This document shows positions 1 through 9,392 of a DNA stretch of 64,000 nucleotides, piece by piece. Position numbers and translations under genes: made by a program. The first letter of the stretch is position 1, and each line of letters starts with the position of its first letter. This stretch comes from Palsa-883 sp963847615 (GTDB taxonomy: Bacteria > Pseudomonadota > Alphaproteobacteria > Acetobacterales > Acetobacteraceae): the NCBI GenBank assembly GCA_963847615.1, contig CAWKAN010000020.1, forward strand, positions 62,001 through 126,000, written 5' to 3'. The notes below the pieces were generated by a model, which made no database searches, had not been told where the DNA came from, and saw nothing but the letters and a program-made list of their open reading frames with translations.

Positions 1-551
1 AGGGCATCCTCAGTCTTCGTGATGTTGCCCTGTTCGTCGCGCCAGTTGATGCCGAGCGCTTTCAAGTTCATCTGCGCCGTGGCGTCGCGATTATAGAACG
101 CGGCATGCAACGTTTCGGACAGCCCTTTCAGGCTGCTATCCATCGCGTCTGCCGAACTGCCGGCCAGCCGCGCGGCACCGCGCAACGCGCTCAGCCGATC
201 GACTGGCGTGTTCAACAGGTTCGCGGTCTTGCTGATCGAATTGCCCGCGTCGGCCCACCTCCGGCTCAGCTCGACCATCCCGCCGAGGCTGGCGGCCGAG
301 GTAATCCCGACCATCGGGCCGGCCAGACGTTCCACCGCGCGCGCCGCGCCGAGCGCACGATCGCCGAGCGTCTGCATGCCCTCGGCGGCCCGGTTGATGC
401 CGGTGACATCGCCGAATTTCGCCAGGCTCTTGTTGAACCGATCGGCCGGCGCGGTCAGCGCGGCGATGCGCTTGTTGATCGCATCGAGGCCAGCACTCGC
501 GGCGTCGTTGATGCCGACGCCGATTGCGAACCCGGCTGCCTTACCCGCCAC
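1..551 (-). CDS. Phage tail tape measure protein, N-terminal part (cut by window edge)
   Basis: Tape measure proteins set tail length and are threaded inside the tail tube during assembly. Only about 183 N-terminal codons are inside the window and the frame stays open to the edge. I place the start at a GTG (549-551) that overlaps the last 11 bases of the preceding chaperone extension frame, a usual coupling in tail operons. The visible protein is Ala/Leu/Gly-rich and helical, opening VAGKAAGFAIGVGIN and including LSALRGAARLAGSS, a type of segment common near the start of tape measure proteins. The call rests on this composition and on position directly after the tube and chaperone genes. Total length cannot be judged. 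Confidence 0.75.
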   Translation of the reverse strand, partial: MAGKAAGFAIGVGINDAASAGLDAINKRIAALTAPADRFNKSLAKFGDVTGINRAAEGMQTLGDRALGAARAVERLAGPMVGITSAASLGGMVELSRRWADAGNSISKTANLLNTPVDRLSALRGAARLAGSSADAMDSSLKGLSETLHAAFYNRDATAQMNLKALGINWRDEQGNITKTEDA

Positions 552-711
552 GTTCGCGCTCCGTGATTCGAGGCATCAGGCTCGCCCAGCGCAGTAGTGC
601 GGAAAGCGGCAGGGCCAACGCCCACCGCAGGCCGTCGCCATAGAAGCGCCCGACCTTCGCCGCGTGGATCTCCAGCTCGCCCGACCGGGCGAGCAGGATC
701 AGGAGGCCGGC
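541..711 (-). CDS. Possible -1 frame extension of the tail assembly chaperone
   Basis: A 56-codon open stretch in the -1 frame relative to the chaperone gene crosses that gene's stop and runs into the tape measure start. It reads AGLLILLARSGELEIHAAKV and ends LMPRITERERGG. Many tailed phages make a longer chaperone form by programmed -1 frameshifting (lambda G/GT, P2 E/E', Mu gp41/42), and the position here fits. I see no classic X-XXY-YYZ heptamer before the stop at 699-701, so this could also be a small separately started gene, or the result of a sequencing indel like those elsewhere in the window. Confidence 0.45.
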   Translation of the reverse strand, partial: AGLLILLARSGELEIHAAKVGRFYGDGLRWALALPLSALLRWASLMPRITERERGG

Positions 712-1115
712 ACCGTTGCTGCCGCCAGCGCGGCGGCGGCCTTCGCCGCTTGCTCGGCCGCCAAAGCCTCGGCCGCGGCCTCGGCCAGCACGGCCTGGCG
801 CCGCGCGGCTCGCCAGCTCTCCAAAGGGTCGGGGGCTGGCGCGCCCACGAACTCCTCCAGGTAATCCGCGATCTGCTGGTTGAACCAATGCGGCTGCACT
901 TTCAGCACGTCGTACGGCACATGCTCGGCCGAAGCCGACTCCAGCATGCGAAGGGTCACGTCGAGGCCGGTCGCGCCGTGAACGGCGGTCGCCTTCAACA
1001 CGTCCTCCGAAGTCGGCGCGCCCACGGTCAGCGTCGTGTATTGCAGGCCGCCGCTCATCTGCGGCTTCGGCAGCGTCCAGACAATCGGCTCTGGCACCGG
1101 CACCCATTCGGTCAC
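699..1115 (-). CDS. Phage tail assembly chaperone
   Basis: 138 residues, starting MTEWVPVPEPIVWTLPKP. The first half is mixed, then comes HWFNQQIADYLEEFVGAPAPD and an Ala-rich helical tail (about residues 100-138). Tail assembly chaperones bind the tape measure protein while the tail tube polymerises around it. The identification is from position between the tube and the tape measure, from size and from the overlapping downstream frame. Its start overlaps the tube gene stop by 4 bases. The family is divergent, so sequence alone would not be decisive. Confidence 0.65.
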   Translation of the reverse strand: MTEWVPVPEPIVWTLPKPQMSGGLQYTTLTVGAPTSEDVLKATAVHGATGLDVTLRMLESASAEHVPYDVLKVQPHWFNQQIADYLEEFVGAPAPDPLESWRAARRQAVLAEAAAEALAAEQAAKAAAALAAATVPAS

Positions 1116-1519
1116 GATTTTGCTCCAATTTCCATGATGGTTCCGGCCACCCCTTCAAACCGGAAATCGAATCCCGCGTCGGCACCGTTCACACCGGGGC
1201 GGCCGACGTACCAAAGGTTGTGCCCGACGATCTGCTTGCCGTTCGCAAGCAGGAAGACGACGGTCGCGTTGCTCAGCCCGGTGAACGACGTGACGCTGTT
1301 CGTTCCGGTGTCGCGGAACTTGCCCGAGATGTAGGGCGCGACCGGCTTCTGATCATAACCGTCAACGCCCGACAGGCTGCTCATCGTCGAGTTCTCGACG
1401 TTGGCCGGGTCCCAGATGAATTCAATGACCGAGATCGCGCTGCCGTTGACGCTCGCCGCGGTGATGCCGGCGAGCCGACGATTGGTCGGCGTGCTCGGCG
1501 CCGGAGTTGTGCCTGACAT
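1112..1519 (-). CDS. Phage tail tube protein (Mu gpM-like)
   Basis: 135 residues, a usual size for Mu-type tail tube proteins. It carries motifs of that family: ATVVFLLANGKQIVGHNLWY and a C-terminal FDFRFEGVAGTIMEIG. The protein polymerises into the inner tube through which DNA is injected and is surrounded by the sheath encoded just upstream. The gap to the sheath gene is 12 bases, so the two are probably co-translated. The reading frame is intact. Confidence 0.85.
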   Translation of the reverse strand: MSGTTPAPSTPTNRRLAGITAASVNGSAISVIEFIWDPANVENSTMSSLSGVDGYDQKPVAPYISGKFRDTGTNSVTSFTGLSNATVVFLLANGKQIVGHNLWYVGRPGVNGADAGFDFRFEGVAGTIMEIGAKS

Positions 1520-1531
1520 GGATCAGCCCCT

Positions 1532-3031
1532 TCAAGTGCTCTGCTGGAATTGGATGAGCAGGCCGACGTTGATGACCTGATCGCTGAAATCGAGCGGCAG
1601 ATACATCAGAACCTGACCCTTCGTACCCGGGCCGGCCGTGGCATTTTGTGCGAAGGTCTGCACGTTTTGCACGATGAAGATGCTCGCCAGGTAGGCATAG
1701 ACAGCGATCACCGCGCCCAGCATCGCGTTCGGCGTGGTGGCCGGCGAACCAGGCGGGATCAGCGTTCCATTGCTCACCAGGATTTTGCCCGGAACGATGA
1801 ACTGGCTGGTGATCTGGGTAGCGATGTAGCGGGCCGCGTACATCGCCTGGAACATAATGTTCGTGTTAAGATACGAATTGTCCGGCTGGCCGCTCGCGTT
1901 GCTCTGGTAGGTGGTGATCGAGCGGTCGATCCGGCAGACCCCGGCTGCGTCCACAGTGAAGGTGCTCATCCCGTCGAACAGCAGGGTGTTGCGCTCCCCC
2001 GGCAGGTCCTGGGAGGCGATCGGCGGCGGCAGCAGGTTGAGCGCCTGTGTCGCGAGGCCCTGCGCCGGATTGACCCGCAGCCGGATGACATGCGCCGCGC
2101 ACCAGTCCGACGCCTCCAGCCACGCCGGCGTCGGGCTGTCATAGAAGCCGAGGATGGTGGCGTGCTGGTCGTTGCGCCCCGTTCCGAATGTCGTCCGCGC
2201 GCTGAAGGTGCCGCGATAGGCCGAGAAGATGTGCCCGTACAGCATCGTCTCCGCCGCCCAGCGACCGGACGAATCGGAGAGGAACGTCTCCAGCGCATTC
2301 AGGCTGGTCGTATCGGTGTAGGGCAGATCGATATAGTCGAAGAGCTGGACGCCCAGGTTCGACAGCAGCGTGGTCAAGGTCGGGTTGGTCGCGCCGCTCG
2401 CAAAAGGCGTGATCGTGTAGCCCACGCCCGGCGGGATGACCTCGCCATTCTGCGCGCCGCGATAGGCGAATCGGATGTCGATGTCGTTGAGCGCGAGGCC
2501 CTTGTGCAGCGCGGTCAGATCGACCTGGTAGGCGTGCGTGCCGTCAACCGCCGCCGAGCATGCAACACCGACCGAGGCCGAGATCGCGGCAACCGTGTTG
2601 GTCGCGATGGTTGACGCGGTGTCGCCGCTGTTCACCGCAACCGGGATCGACACGCCCATCAAATACAGCGGCAGCGTGCCGGCAGCGGTAGCCGGGCCGG
2701 TGAAGCTGATGCTGCCGGTCGCCGCGGTGCCGCCGCTCGCGTCTGCCAGCGGCCCAAGCCAGACCTCCCCGAACGGGTCCATCAAGCGGTAGGCGGCATA
2801 TTTCAGCGCCAGCATCGAGTTCAGACCGCACAGCCCGTTGACCTGGGTCTGGCTGTACGCCTGCACCGCGACGTTCGGGGTCGCGGTGCCCGAGCTGGTA
2901 ATCTGGCCGATCAGCAGCGCGCGCGCATTCTGCGTCGCAGTGTTCGCCTGGCTGGGGTCGAACTCGGCGTTGACGCCGGACGGGCGCCAGTACTGCCACG
3001 GGAAATACTTGAATGCGAGGCTCTCGCTCAC
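1532..3031 (-). CDS. Contractile tail sheath protein (Mu gpL-like)
   Basis: 499 residues, the usual length for Mu-type sheath proteins. It begins MSESLAFKYFPWQYWRPSGV and ends in DQVINVGLLIQFQQST, the typical short polymerisation strand at the sheath C-terminus. The sheath surrounds the tube and contracts on infection, so this gene defines the phage as a myovirus. The start overlaps the stop of the DUF2635 gene by 4 bases. The frame is intact across 1.5 kb, in contrast with the damaged fibre genes nearby. Confidence 0.93.
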   Translation of the reverse strand: MSESLAFKYFPWQYWRPSGVNAEFDPSQANTATQNARALLIGQITSSGTATPNVAVQAYSQTQVNGLCGLNSMLALKYAAYRLMDPFGEVWLGPLADASGGTAATGSISFTGPATAAGTLPLYLMGVSIPVAVNSGDTASTIATNTVAAISASVGVACSAAVDGTHAYQVDLTALHKGLALNDIDIRFAYRGAQNGEVIPPGVGYTITPFASGATNPTLTTLLSNLGVQLFDYIDLPYTDTTSLNALETFLSDSSGRWAAETMLYGHIFSAYRGTFSARTTFGTGRNDQHATILGFYDSPTPAWLEASDWCAAHVIRLRVNPAQGLATQALNLLPPPIASQDLPGERNTLLFDGMSTFTVDAAGVCRIDRSITTYQSNASGQPDNSYLNTNIMFQAMYAARYIATQITSQFIVPGKILVSNGTLIPPGSPATTPNAMLGAVIAVYAYLASIFIVQNVQTFAQNATAGPGTKGQVLMYLPLDFSDQVINVGLLIQFQQST

Positions 3032-3399
3032 GGCTTGGTCTCCGCCAAAGGTTCGGCATGGATAGGAAGCGGCGCCGCAACGTCATGCTCGGCCGCAGCC
3101 GGCGGGTGCGCCTCGCCGGCGGCTGGCGGCAGGTGCAATTGGAAGGCGTCGGCCGCCGCACGCGCCGCGGCCTGGTCGACCACCGGTGGAACCACGGCGA
3201 CGGCCGCAGGCGGTCGAGGCGGTGGCGGGGCCGGCGGCTCAGCCAGCACCACGTCGCCATCGCGCACGCGGCGGTGCCAGAAAGTTATCTCGGGCACATG
3301 CTCGCCCTGCGGCGACAACAGCCGCTTGTTCGGCCCGCGTACGATCAAGGGGAGGGCAGGATCATCCTGCCGGTGTCCCGGTTTGACGAACATTATCAC
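3028..3399 (-). CDS. DUF2635 family phage protein (Mu gp38-like)
   Basis: 123 residues. The first 55 match the short DUF2635 family found immediately before the sheath gene in Mu-like phages: an initial FVKPG, then GEHVPEITFWHRRVRDGDVVL. The remaining 65 residues are a Pro/Ala-rich extension that the usual, much shorter family members lack. Function is unknown, and position implies tail assembly. The start could be Met1 or Met3 (MIMFVKPG), and the conserved part begins at the second. Confidence 0.8.
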   Translation of the reverse strand: MIMFVKPGHRQDDPALPLIVRGPNKRLLSPQGEHVPEITFWHRRVRDGDVVLAEPPAPPPPRPPAAVAVVPPVVDQAAARAAADAFQLHLPPAAGEAHPPAAAEHDVAAPLPIHAEPLAETKP

Positions 3400-3463
3400 C
3401 TCGGAATGTAGGAACCGGCCGCTGGCGCTCAGGCCCCGCGGACTGATTCAGGGTTGCGCCCGA

Positions 3464-3718
3464 TCAGGGCGCGTGATGCAGCAGCACGTTGATCAACATC
3501 GTAACGAGCGCGCCCATCAGGCCCGCGCCGGCAGCGATCACGGCAGAGTCCAGTCTCGACGTGACCTGGCTCTGACCCCGCTCCTGGTTCACCCGTTCGG
3601 ACAGCGTTTCAACCGTGATGACCAGTTTTTCCACCGAGCGGACGACGGTTTGCAGCAACGTTTCCGCCACCGCCACGCGCTCGCGCACTGTGGCCTCGAC
3701 GGGGCAATGCTCGGTCAT
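3464..3718 (-). CDS. Small coiled-coil membrane protein, possible lysis protein
   Basis: 84 residues. Residues about 10-50 form a helical, heptad-like stretch (VAVAETLLQTVVRSVEKLVI). One membrane segment follows (AVIAAGAGLMGALVTMLINV, about 59-80) and then a short HHAP tail. A GGAGG ribosome site lies 6-9 bases before the ATG. A single-pass tail-anchored protein in a late gene cluster could be a holin-like or lysis accessory protein, but no endolysin is recognisable in the visible prophage, so function remains open. It follows the SGNH gene by 11 bases. Confidence 0.6.
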   Translation of the reverse strand: MTEHCPVEATVRERVAVAETLLQTVVRSVEKLVITVETLSERVNQERGQSQVTSRLDSAVIAAGAGLMGALVTMLINVLLHHAP

Positions 3719-3729
3719 GTGGCCTCCGG

Positions 3730-5497
3730 TTATGTCGGGCTATCGCTGAGCTGGATCGGCGTGTCCGTCGCCTGCACGGGCAGGTTCCAATCCCAGCCGC
3801 TGCCGAGGTCCGCGCCGATGTCCCACCCGGCCGGCCGCTCCACCGTCGCGGCATTGTCCGGTCACCGCGTTGCCGCGATAAATCCAGGTGTTGCCGTAGG
3901 GGTAGAACAGCAGGCACCCCGAGCTGGCCGAGGTCAGCGCGGAGCCAAGCGTCACCTGGAGATGCGTCGCATCGACGCGCGCGCACGCCGTCGCGGTTCG
4001 CACGGTTCCCGGGCTCGCCTCATTGCCGCCATCCATCACCGCCCAGCCGACGCCGTTCACCGCTTGCAGCGGCACGATCAGGTCGGTGCCGGCGTCGTGC
4101 GCCACGGTGACGATGATCACCGTGTTGCTCTGCCGATAGGCGTGCGTGATCGTCGGCCCCGACGCTCGGCACGCCGGACGGTATCGCGGTGATGCTGTCG
4201 CCGCCGCCCGACGCCAGCACCGCCCGCGCGGGGCCGTGCCGCGACCTGGCCCAGCCGCAAATTGTCAGTCGCGTCCAGGTGATTGTTGTCGCCCGCCGCC
4301 GTTCGGGCCGGTGTTCGCGTCCCAGGTCGCGCCGCGCGGATTGCTGTCGGCCGTGAGAGGCATCGCGCGGACTGCGTTCTGCGCCGCGAGCAATGACGTC
4401 GCCGGCATACTCGTTGCGGATCATTGGATTCCGGGCCGGGAGGACCAGAACGCGATCGGGTCCCACCATGCCAGCGGCAACGCGGAGCGGTGCGGCCAAG
4501 CTGGCCGAACCCTGGCGAGAAAATTCTGCGCGACCGGTCTGCCAAGAATGCGCCCTCGCTGTATTGGCGCGTGCTGTCGCTTTCGAACCACGGCCACACG
4601 ATCGCCGCGATGTCCGCCAGGTCAGCAGCGGACCATTCGGCGAGATATGCCTCGACCGCGAGGCCGTCCGTGCCGAGGCTCCAGCCGCCCGGGTTGGAGC
4701 CGTCATCCGGGATCCGGCGAGAAATCCCGCCGGTGACGGGCGGCTGGCGGACGTTGTAGATGCCGTGGCCCCCGATCGCCGTGTAGGCCGAGCTGCCTTG
4801 GTTGCCGATCACGCCATAGCTGGCCGCGCCGAGGTGCCAGGCGAGGCCCTGCGCGCACAGGTTCCAAGCGCCATCCGACAGCGAATTGACCGCGTTGCTC
4901 TGGCCGATCACCAGGACGTTCACGCCGCGCCGCGCGCCGCACGGCCACCGCGCCGAGGCGGTAATCAGCGTGGTCACCTCGGCCGACGAAAGCGCCGTTC
5001 CCAGGTCGCGGCCTCGTTGAACCAGCATTGCGCCGATCCAGTCGAAGTCGTGTCGGACAGGAAGGTGGGGATTCCGGCGTGCGCCGGCGACGTGGTGCGC
5101 GACGGCTCGCCACCTTCACGCCGTCGAGCCAGGCATCCACTCCGGCCCCCGCCGTGTAGCGCAGGATGACATTGTGCGCGTGCCGCCGTTCCATCGTGAC
5201 CGACAGCACGGTCTGCGACGCGCCAGGGAACAGCACCAGGCGGCCGGCGACGACGACTGTCCAGCGCCAGCACCACGGTGGCGAAGGTCAGCAGCGTCAC
5301 CGGATCGGTGTTGTAACTGTCCGGCGCCAGTTCGGGCGGGTCCAGACCAGATACCGGGTCCAGGAACAGCCCGACCGCATCGAAAGCCCGTTCGGCAGCG
5401 AAGCCCGACGCGCGGGTCGAGCAGCGGCGCCGGGCCCGCGACGGTCGGCATCGCGGGCGGGACAGGCGCCGCGGCCCGATGCCGACAGGACGTTCAT
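3730..5497 (-). pseudogene. Tail-associated protein with concanavalin-like and SGNH-hydrolase regions, multiply frameshifted as read
   Basis: Joining reading frames gives about 590 residues from an ATG at 5497 to a TAA at 3730-3732. The order is: an N-terminal region with FDAVGLFLDPVSGLDPPEL; a probable lectin-like fold (LRYTAGAGVDAWLDGVKVA); then an SGNH hydrolase-like core with NVLVIGQSNAVNSL carrying the GxSN nucleophile block; and a C-terminal beta domain ending VQATDTPIQLSDSPT. Such hydrolases on tail fibres often trim surface polysaccharide. At least four frame changes are needed. Given the frameshift in rpsB, these may be read errors rather than decay. Product identity is inferred from motifs only. 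Confidence 0.55.
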
Positions 5498-5556
5498 GCG
5501 CGCCGCGTCTGCACGGCGAGGCTGGGCACGCTCGCGCGGCTCGACCCGAAGAACGG

Positions 5557-5795
5557 TCAGCAAGGCAACTGAGCCGCCTGACGCTCGCCAGGGAGCACGC
5601 CGGCCGCGTTCACCATGTTGGCCGGACCGCCCGCGGTCACCGCCCGCCGGACAGGCCCATGATCTCCCCATTCGCCGAGGTGACCGGCAGAGGTCGGCGG
5701 CTGTCGTGCTGCCGGCCAACGGCGCCGCCACAATAACTGGCCTGCGCCGAGGCCCTGCGCCGAATCGCGCCCGGCCTGGCCTGGAAAACGCTCAT
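5557..5795 (-). CDS. Small unknown protein between the two fibre genes, one frameshift
   Basis: The ATG at 5793-5795 overlaps the stop of the fibre gene (ATGA), which supports it as real. The frame reads GEIMGLSGG, then needs one inserted G to continue as AVTAGGPANMVNAAGVLPGE and stop at 5557-5559. That gives about 79 residues. The interrupted position is a G run, so a missing base is likely. I do not recognise the family. It would be co-translated with the fibre gene upstream and the SGNH gene downstream. Confidence 0.4.
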
Positions 5796-7760
5796 GTCGC
5801 GGTGACGGCCGCGGTGATCGCCGTGCCGTTCTGCATCGTCTGGCCGGTTGTCGCGATCACGGCGAACACCGCGTCGCCGGTGCTGTCATAGAAGATCATC
5901 CAGCCGTACCAGGTGCCGGTCGGACGCGGGCATGTTTCCCGAGTAGGACCCGTAAACCAGGGGATTGCCGTTGAACAACGTCATGGCCTGCAACGTCGCC
6001 GGCAGATCGACCTGAGTTGCCGACCATCCGAAGCTCTTGCCGTGGCGACCGACGAACTGACGGTGAAGGTGGCAATCGCCCCCGTCGTGCCATGCGTCAC
6101 CGGAGCGTTCGGGTAGCCTCCCGTGCCCCAATAGGTGAAGGTGCCCAGCGCCGGCCCCGGCGTGCCGGTTGTCGTGGTGCCGGAACCGCTGCCAGCGGCG
6201 TTCACCCCGAACACGAAATTGAACTGGTAGTCGTCAGCCCGGCGATCAGGCCCGTCACGGTGTAGTAGGCGGTCGCAATCCCGCTCGCCGCAGTCGCCCA
6301 ATTCGTAGAGCCGTTGATACGGGTACTGGATCGTGTAGGTTGCGGCCGCTCCGTGCGAACCGTCGATCGCCGGCGCCGTCCACGACAGCGGCACCGTGAA
6401 GTTGGTCACCGTGCCGGCGGCGAGCGCGGTCACCGCGTTCGGTCCCGCGATCGTGGTGGTCTGATGCGGTCACCGTGCTCGATGACGTGCTGCCGCTGCC
6501 GGCCGAGTTCGCCGCCACATAGAAATCGTAGGGACGTGCCGGACGCGAGGCCGGTCACCGTGTAGCTGGTCGCGCTCGCGGCCAGGCCCGCCGTCGCCAG
6601 CGACCAGGTGCTGCCCGAGTGCAGCTTGAAATAGGCCGTAGTAGCCCGAGACGGTACCGCCGCTCCCCGGCGCGCTCCAGGTCAGCTCCATCGTGCTGCT
6701 GGTCGCCTCGCTCGCCGCAAGGTTCGTCGGGGCGCCGGGCGCCGCAGTGGCCGCACCCGTCGAGGCCGTGACCGTCGATGACGCCGTGCCGCTGCCGCCG
6801 CTGTTGGTCGCAATGACCTCAAACTCGTACGAGGTCGAGGCCGAAAGGCCGGTCACCGTGAAGGGAGACGCGCTGGCGCTGGTACGTCGCCGAAGTCCAC
6901 GAACCGGCGCCAGTGACCTGGTAGTTCACCGTGTAGGCCGTGGGCGTTCCGCCGCTGCTCGGCGCCGTCCAGGACAGCGTCATGGTCGAGGCCGTGGCGC
7001 CGGAAGCGGTAAGCCCGGTGACCTGGGCCCGGCGTGGCTGGCGCCGCGCCGCCGCTGCCGGCCGACAGCGTCGCGAAATTCACCGTGCCGCCGCTATAGG
7101 TGGCCGCGACGATCCGCGCGGACTCGCCGGTCGGCAGGAGTTGCCGGCGTTGCTGGTGGTGATCCCTGCGCCGACAAGGGATCACATTCGACCCGCTCAC
7201 GTTCACCACGTCGCAGACGAAGCCGCTGCCCATTGTCCCCGTCGGCGTGATCGTGATCCCCTGGCTACAGATCAGCAGTCGATTGTTGTGCGTCGATCCA
7301 TCGAGGTTGAAGTGTTCGCGGTGAGCTCCACCGCGGGCTGATGTCGGCGCGACGCCATCAGCGACCAGACGGCCGCCAAGGTCTGTCGCAGCAGCACGTT
7401 GCTCCCCTGGCCGCTCGGGAAGGTGTCGGTGTCGGCGGCGGGGTTGGCCGTCGCCAGCAGGTCGATCGTCTCCGGATTGAGCAGGGTCTGGAGCGTCACC
7501 GCCACGGTGCTGCCGCCCTGTCCGATCGGCACGGTATCGGTCGACGTCACCGACGAAACCACGTCCAGCGCCGGCACAGACAACGCGACGGCCGCGAGTG
7601 CAGCCGCAGCAGTAGCCGAGGCCTGCGCCGCAACGGAGTTCGAAAGCGCGGTGGCCGAGTTCGCCAGCGCCGTTCCTGCCGCCGTGAGAGCGGAGGCCGC
7701 GTTCGCCTGCACGGCCGCGACATCAGCCGCGAGTGCCTCGTCGCCGGTCGCGATCGTCAT
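5792..7760 (-). pseudogene. Tail fibre-like protein with three fibronectin type III domains, multiply frameshifted as read
   Basis: Reconstructed length is about 650 residues. The first 110 residues are an Ala-rich helical region typical of fibre N-termini (VQANAASALTAAGTALANSA), followed by a beta region. Three fibronectin type III repeats follow at about 6765-7030, 6475-6760 and 6160-6450, recognisable by TLSWTAPSSGGT-like, MELTWSAPGSGGTVSGY and VPLSWTAPAIDGS strands and LSASTSYEFEVIATNSGGSG. The C-terminus is a jelly-roll-like piece (ATQVDLPATLQAMTLFNG). FN3 domains on virions are thought to aid surface adhesion. Frames change roughly every 200 bases, although domain sense is preserved through each change. 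Confidence 0.6.
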
Positions 7761-7869
7761 CGTGCTGACCGCCTTTCGACGAATGACGCATCACGTTCGC
7801 TTCGCGAGTGCGGCGGACGCCAAACGGCACATCGGTCCGCTTCGCGGCTCGATCGTTTGCAAGATTGCG

Positions 7870-8490
7870 TCATCCCCACACGTCTCCATCATCCCACACG
7901 AAGCCGCCCCAGACAGCGACCGTCCCGCCGACCGCTTCCTCGGCCACGATCGGCGTTGCGAGTTTGATCGGATCGTCAGGCTGAATTGTCTCTGTGACGT
8001 TGGTCAGCGGATCGCCGCGCGGCACGAAGCCATCGGCATCGCTGATCGTCGCCTCGAAGCTCATCCGGTACATCCAGAACAGGCGCGCGCGATCGAAGGT
8101 CAGCAGCTCGCCGCCGGCATAAAACAGCCCGCGTGCGCCACGCTCCGGGTCGATCACCCAGCTCAGCAGCGCGCGGAACAGCGCGTACTTCATCGCCTCG
8201 ACCGGACTGACGCCGGCCTGGCCGCGCCGATCGGCCGAGGCGTCGAATTCGACAATCACGCCGATGGTCTCGGTGACGAGCTGGAGGTTGCCGTCCAACA
8301 GGTCGTTGCTGCCGGCCTCATCCTCCAGCGGGATCACGACGGCCGCCGGATAGACGAATTTGCCGGTCGCCGGATCAGTGATCGCGATGACGGACTCGAC
8401 CCCGGTTTCAAAATCGGCCGCGCCGCCGACGCGCCCGCCCAGCTCCGGGCAGTAGCGCCGGAGCTGCTCAATCACCAACGAGATATCCAT
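7870..8490 (-). CDS. Phage tail terminator-like protein
   Basis: 206 residues, intact. The start MDISLVIEQLRRYCPELGGRVGGAADF, followed by a beta-rich body with VTETIGVIVEFDASADRRGQ and WMYRMSFEATI, matches proteins that cap the tail tube and join it to the head connector (gpU/gp37-like fold). The start overlaps the stop of the HK97 gp10-type gene by 1 base, consistent with head-tail junction gene order. Sequence conservation in this family is low. The assignment relies on the pattern plus position and could also be described as a minor tail protein. Confidence 0.7.
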   Translation of the reverse strand: MDISLVIEQLRRYCPELGGRVGGAADFETGVESVIAITDPATGKFVYPAAVVIPLEDEAGSNDLLDGNLQLVTETIGVIVEFDASADRRGQAGVSPVEAMKYALFRALLSWVIDPERGARGLFYAGGELLTFDRARLFWMYRMSFEATISDADGFVPRGDPLTNVTETIQPDDPIKLATPIVAEEAVGGTVAVWGGFVWDDGDVWG

Positions 8491-8993
8491 CAGCCGGACT
8501 TCCTGCCCCGCTGAAATTTGAGGCCGCTCATTACGGCGACGCGCACCCGGTCAGCCAGGCCGTTTGCGATAGCCTGGTCGAGCGCCGGCTCCAGGAACGG
8601 GCGCGGCAGCAGGATGCGCTTCTTCGAAATCGCGCTCCGCTTCATGCGGCGGGGTCCGGCCAAGTTCGACGGGACGAAGTTCGCCGGGTTGTGCGTGTCA
8701 CCGCCGCCGCCCTTCGCGCCACGCGACAGGAACAGGGCGTAGAACTCGGAGGCGCGGATCGTGACGCCCTCGCCATCCTTCCAGACCCGGGCGCGGATCG
8801 ACCGCGCCAGCTTCCCCGAGACGCTGCGCGGCGGCTCGCCAGGGGCCGAAGGGTGTTTTCTGCTGCCCGCCCGGATCAGGGCACGGGCGCGCGCTACCAC
8901 CTCGGCACCGACGCCCCGCATGACGGCGCGCACCTGCTGCTTGCCGGCGACAATCGTCCAGCCGCCCGGCACCGTGATGTGCAGAAGGGCCAT
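8490..8993 (-). CDS. HK97 gp10-family tail completion/neck protein
   Basis: 167 residues from the ATG at 8993, which shares ATGA with the preceding stop. An upstream in-frame ATG at 9017 would extend into that gene and is less likely. Diagnostic features are RARALIRAGSRKHPSAPGEPP, typical of gp10 proteins with a PS.PGxPP turn, followed by LARSIRARVWKDGEGVTI and a FYALFLSRGAKG segment. The protein sits at the head-tail interface. The C-terminus is basic (KFQRGRKSG). Confidence 0.85.
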   Translation of the reverse strand: MALLHITVPGGWTIVAGKQQVRAVMRGVGAEVVARARALIRAGSRKHPSAPGEPPRSVSGKLARSIRARVWKDGEGVTIRASEFYALFLSRGAKGGGGDTHNPANFVPSNLAGPRRMKRSAISKKRILLPRPFLEPALDQAIANGLADRVRVAVMSGLKFQRGRKSG

Positions 8994-9388
8994 CAGACAC
9001 GCTTCTCCAGTTCGCAATCGAGGCGCAGGAACCGCTGGCGGCCGTCGATCGGCATCACGCGCCGCACCCGGAACCGCTCGACCATTTCGCTCTCATCCGG
9101 CCGCTTCGTGATGCGGAAAATGACGTGTGTCGTGTCAACCCAATCGAGCCACCGAATGACGATGCGATGCGTGACCGGGGTGTTGACCTGTTCGGCCGCG
9201 TAGAACGTCATCGTTCCGATCGGCTGCACATCGGCCCGCACGGTCTGCCGCTTCGCGATGGTTTCCAGGAATCCCGGGCTGTCTGGGTCCGCCGCCTGCT
9301 CGCGGGTCGCAATCACCACCCGCCAGCGCAGCGAGCCGATCCGGACCGCATTCGGGTCCGGCCCCAGCTCGGGTCCCGGCAAAGCCAT
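8993..9388 (-). CDS. Phage head-tail adaptor (SPP1 gp16 / HK97 head closure family)
   Basis: 131 residues from ATG 9388. The longer frame to 9472 runs back into the true end of the connector gene. The pattern IGSLRWRVVIATREQAADPDSPGF, then ADVQPIGTMTFYAAEQVNTPVTHRIVIRW and HVIFRITKRPDE, is characteristic of head closure proteins, small beta barrels that plug the connector after packaging. It starts 4 bases after the reconstructed end of the gp6-like connector and overlaps the next gene by ATGA, so the connector module is tightly co-translated. Confidence 0.85.
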   Translation of the reverse strand: MALPGPELGPDPNAVRIGSLRWRVVIATREQAADPDSPGFLETIAKRQTVRADVQPIGTMTFYAAEQVNTPVTHRIVIRWLDWVDTTHVIFRITKRPDESEMVERFRVRRVMPIDGRQRFLRLDCELEKRV

Positions 9389-9392
9389 CACG

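Noticed and set aside
1550..2614. 354-codon plus-strand frame opposite the sheath gene
   Set aside because: It is an antisense shadow of a certain tail sheath gene and is Arg-rich without domains.
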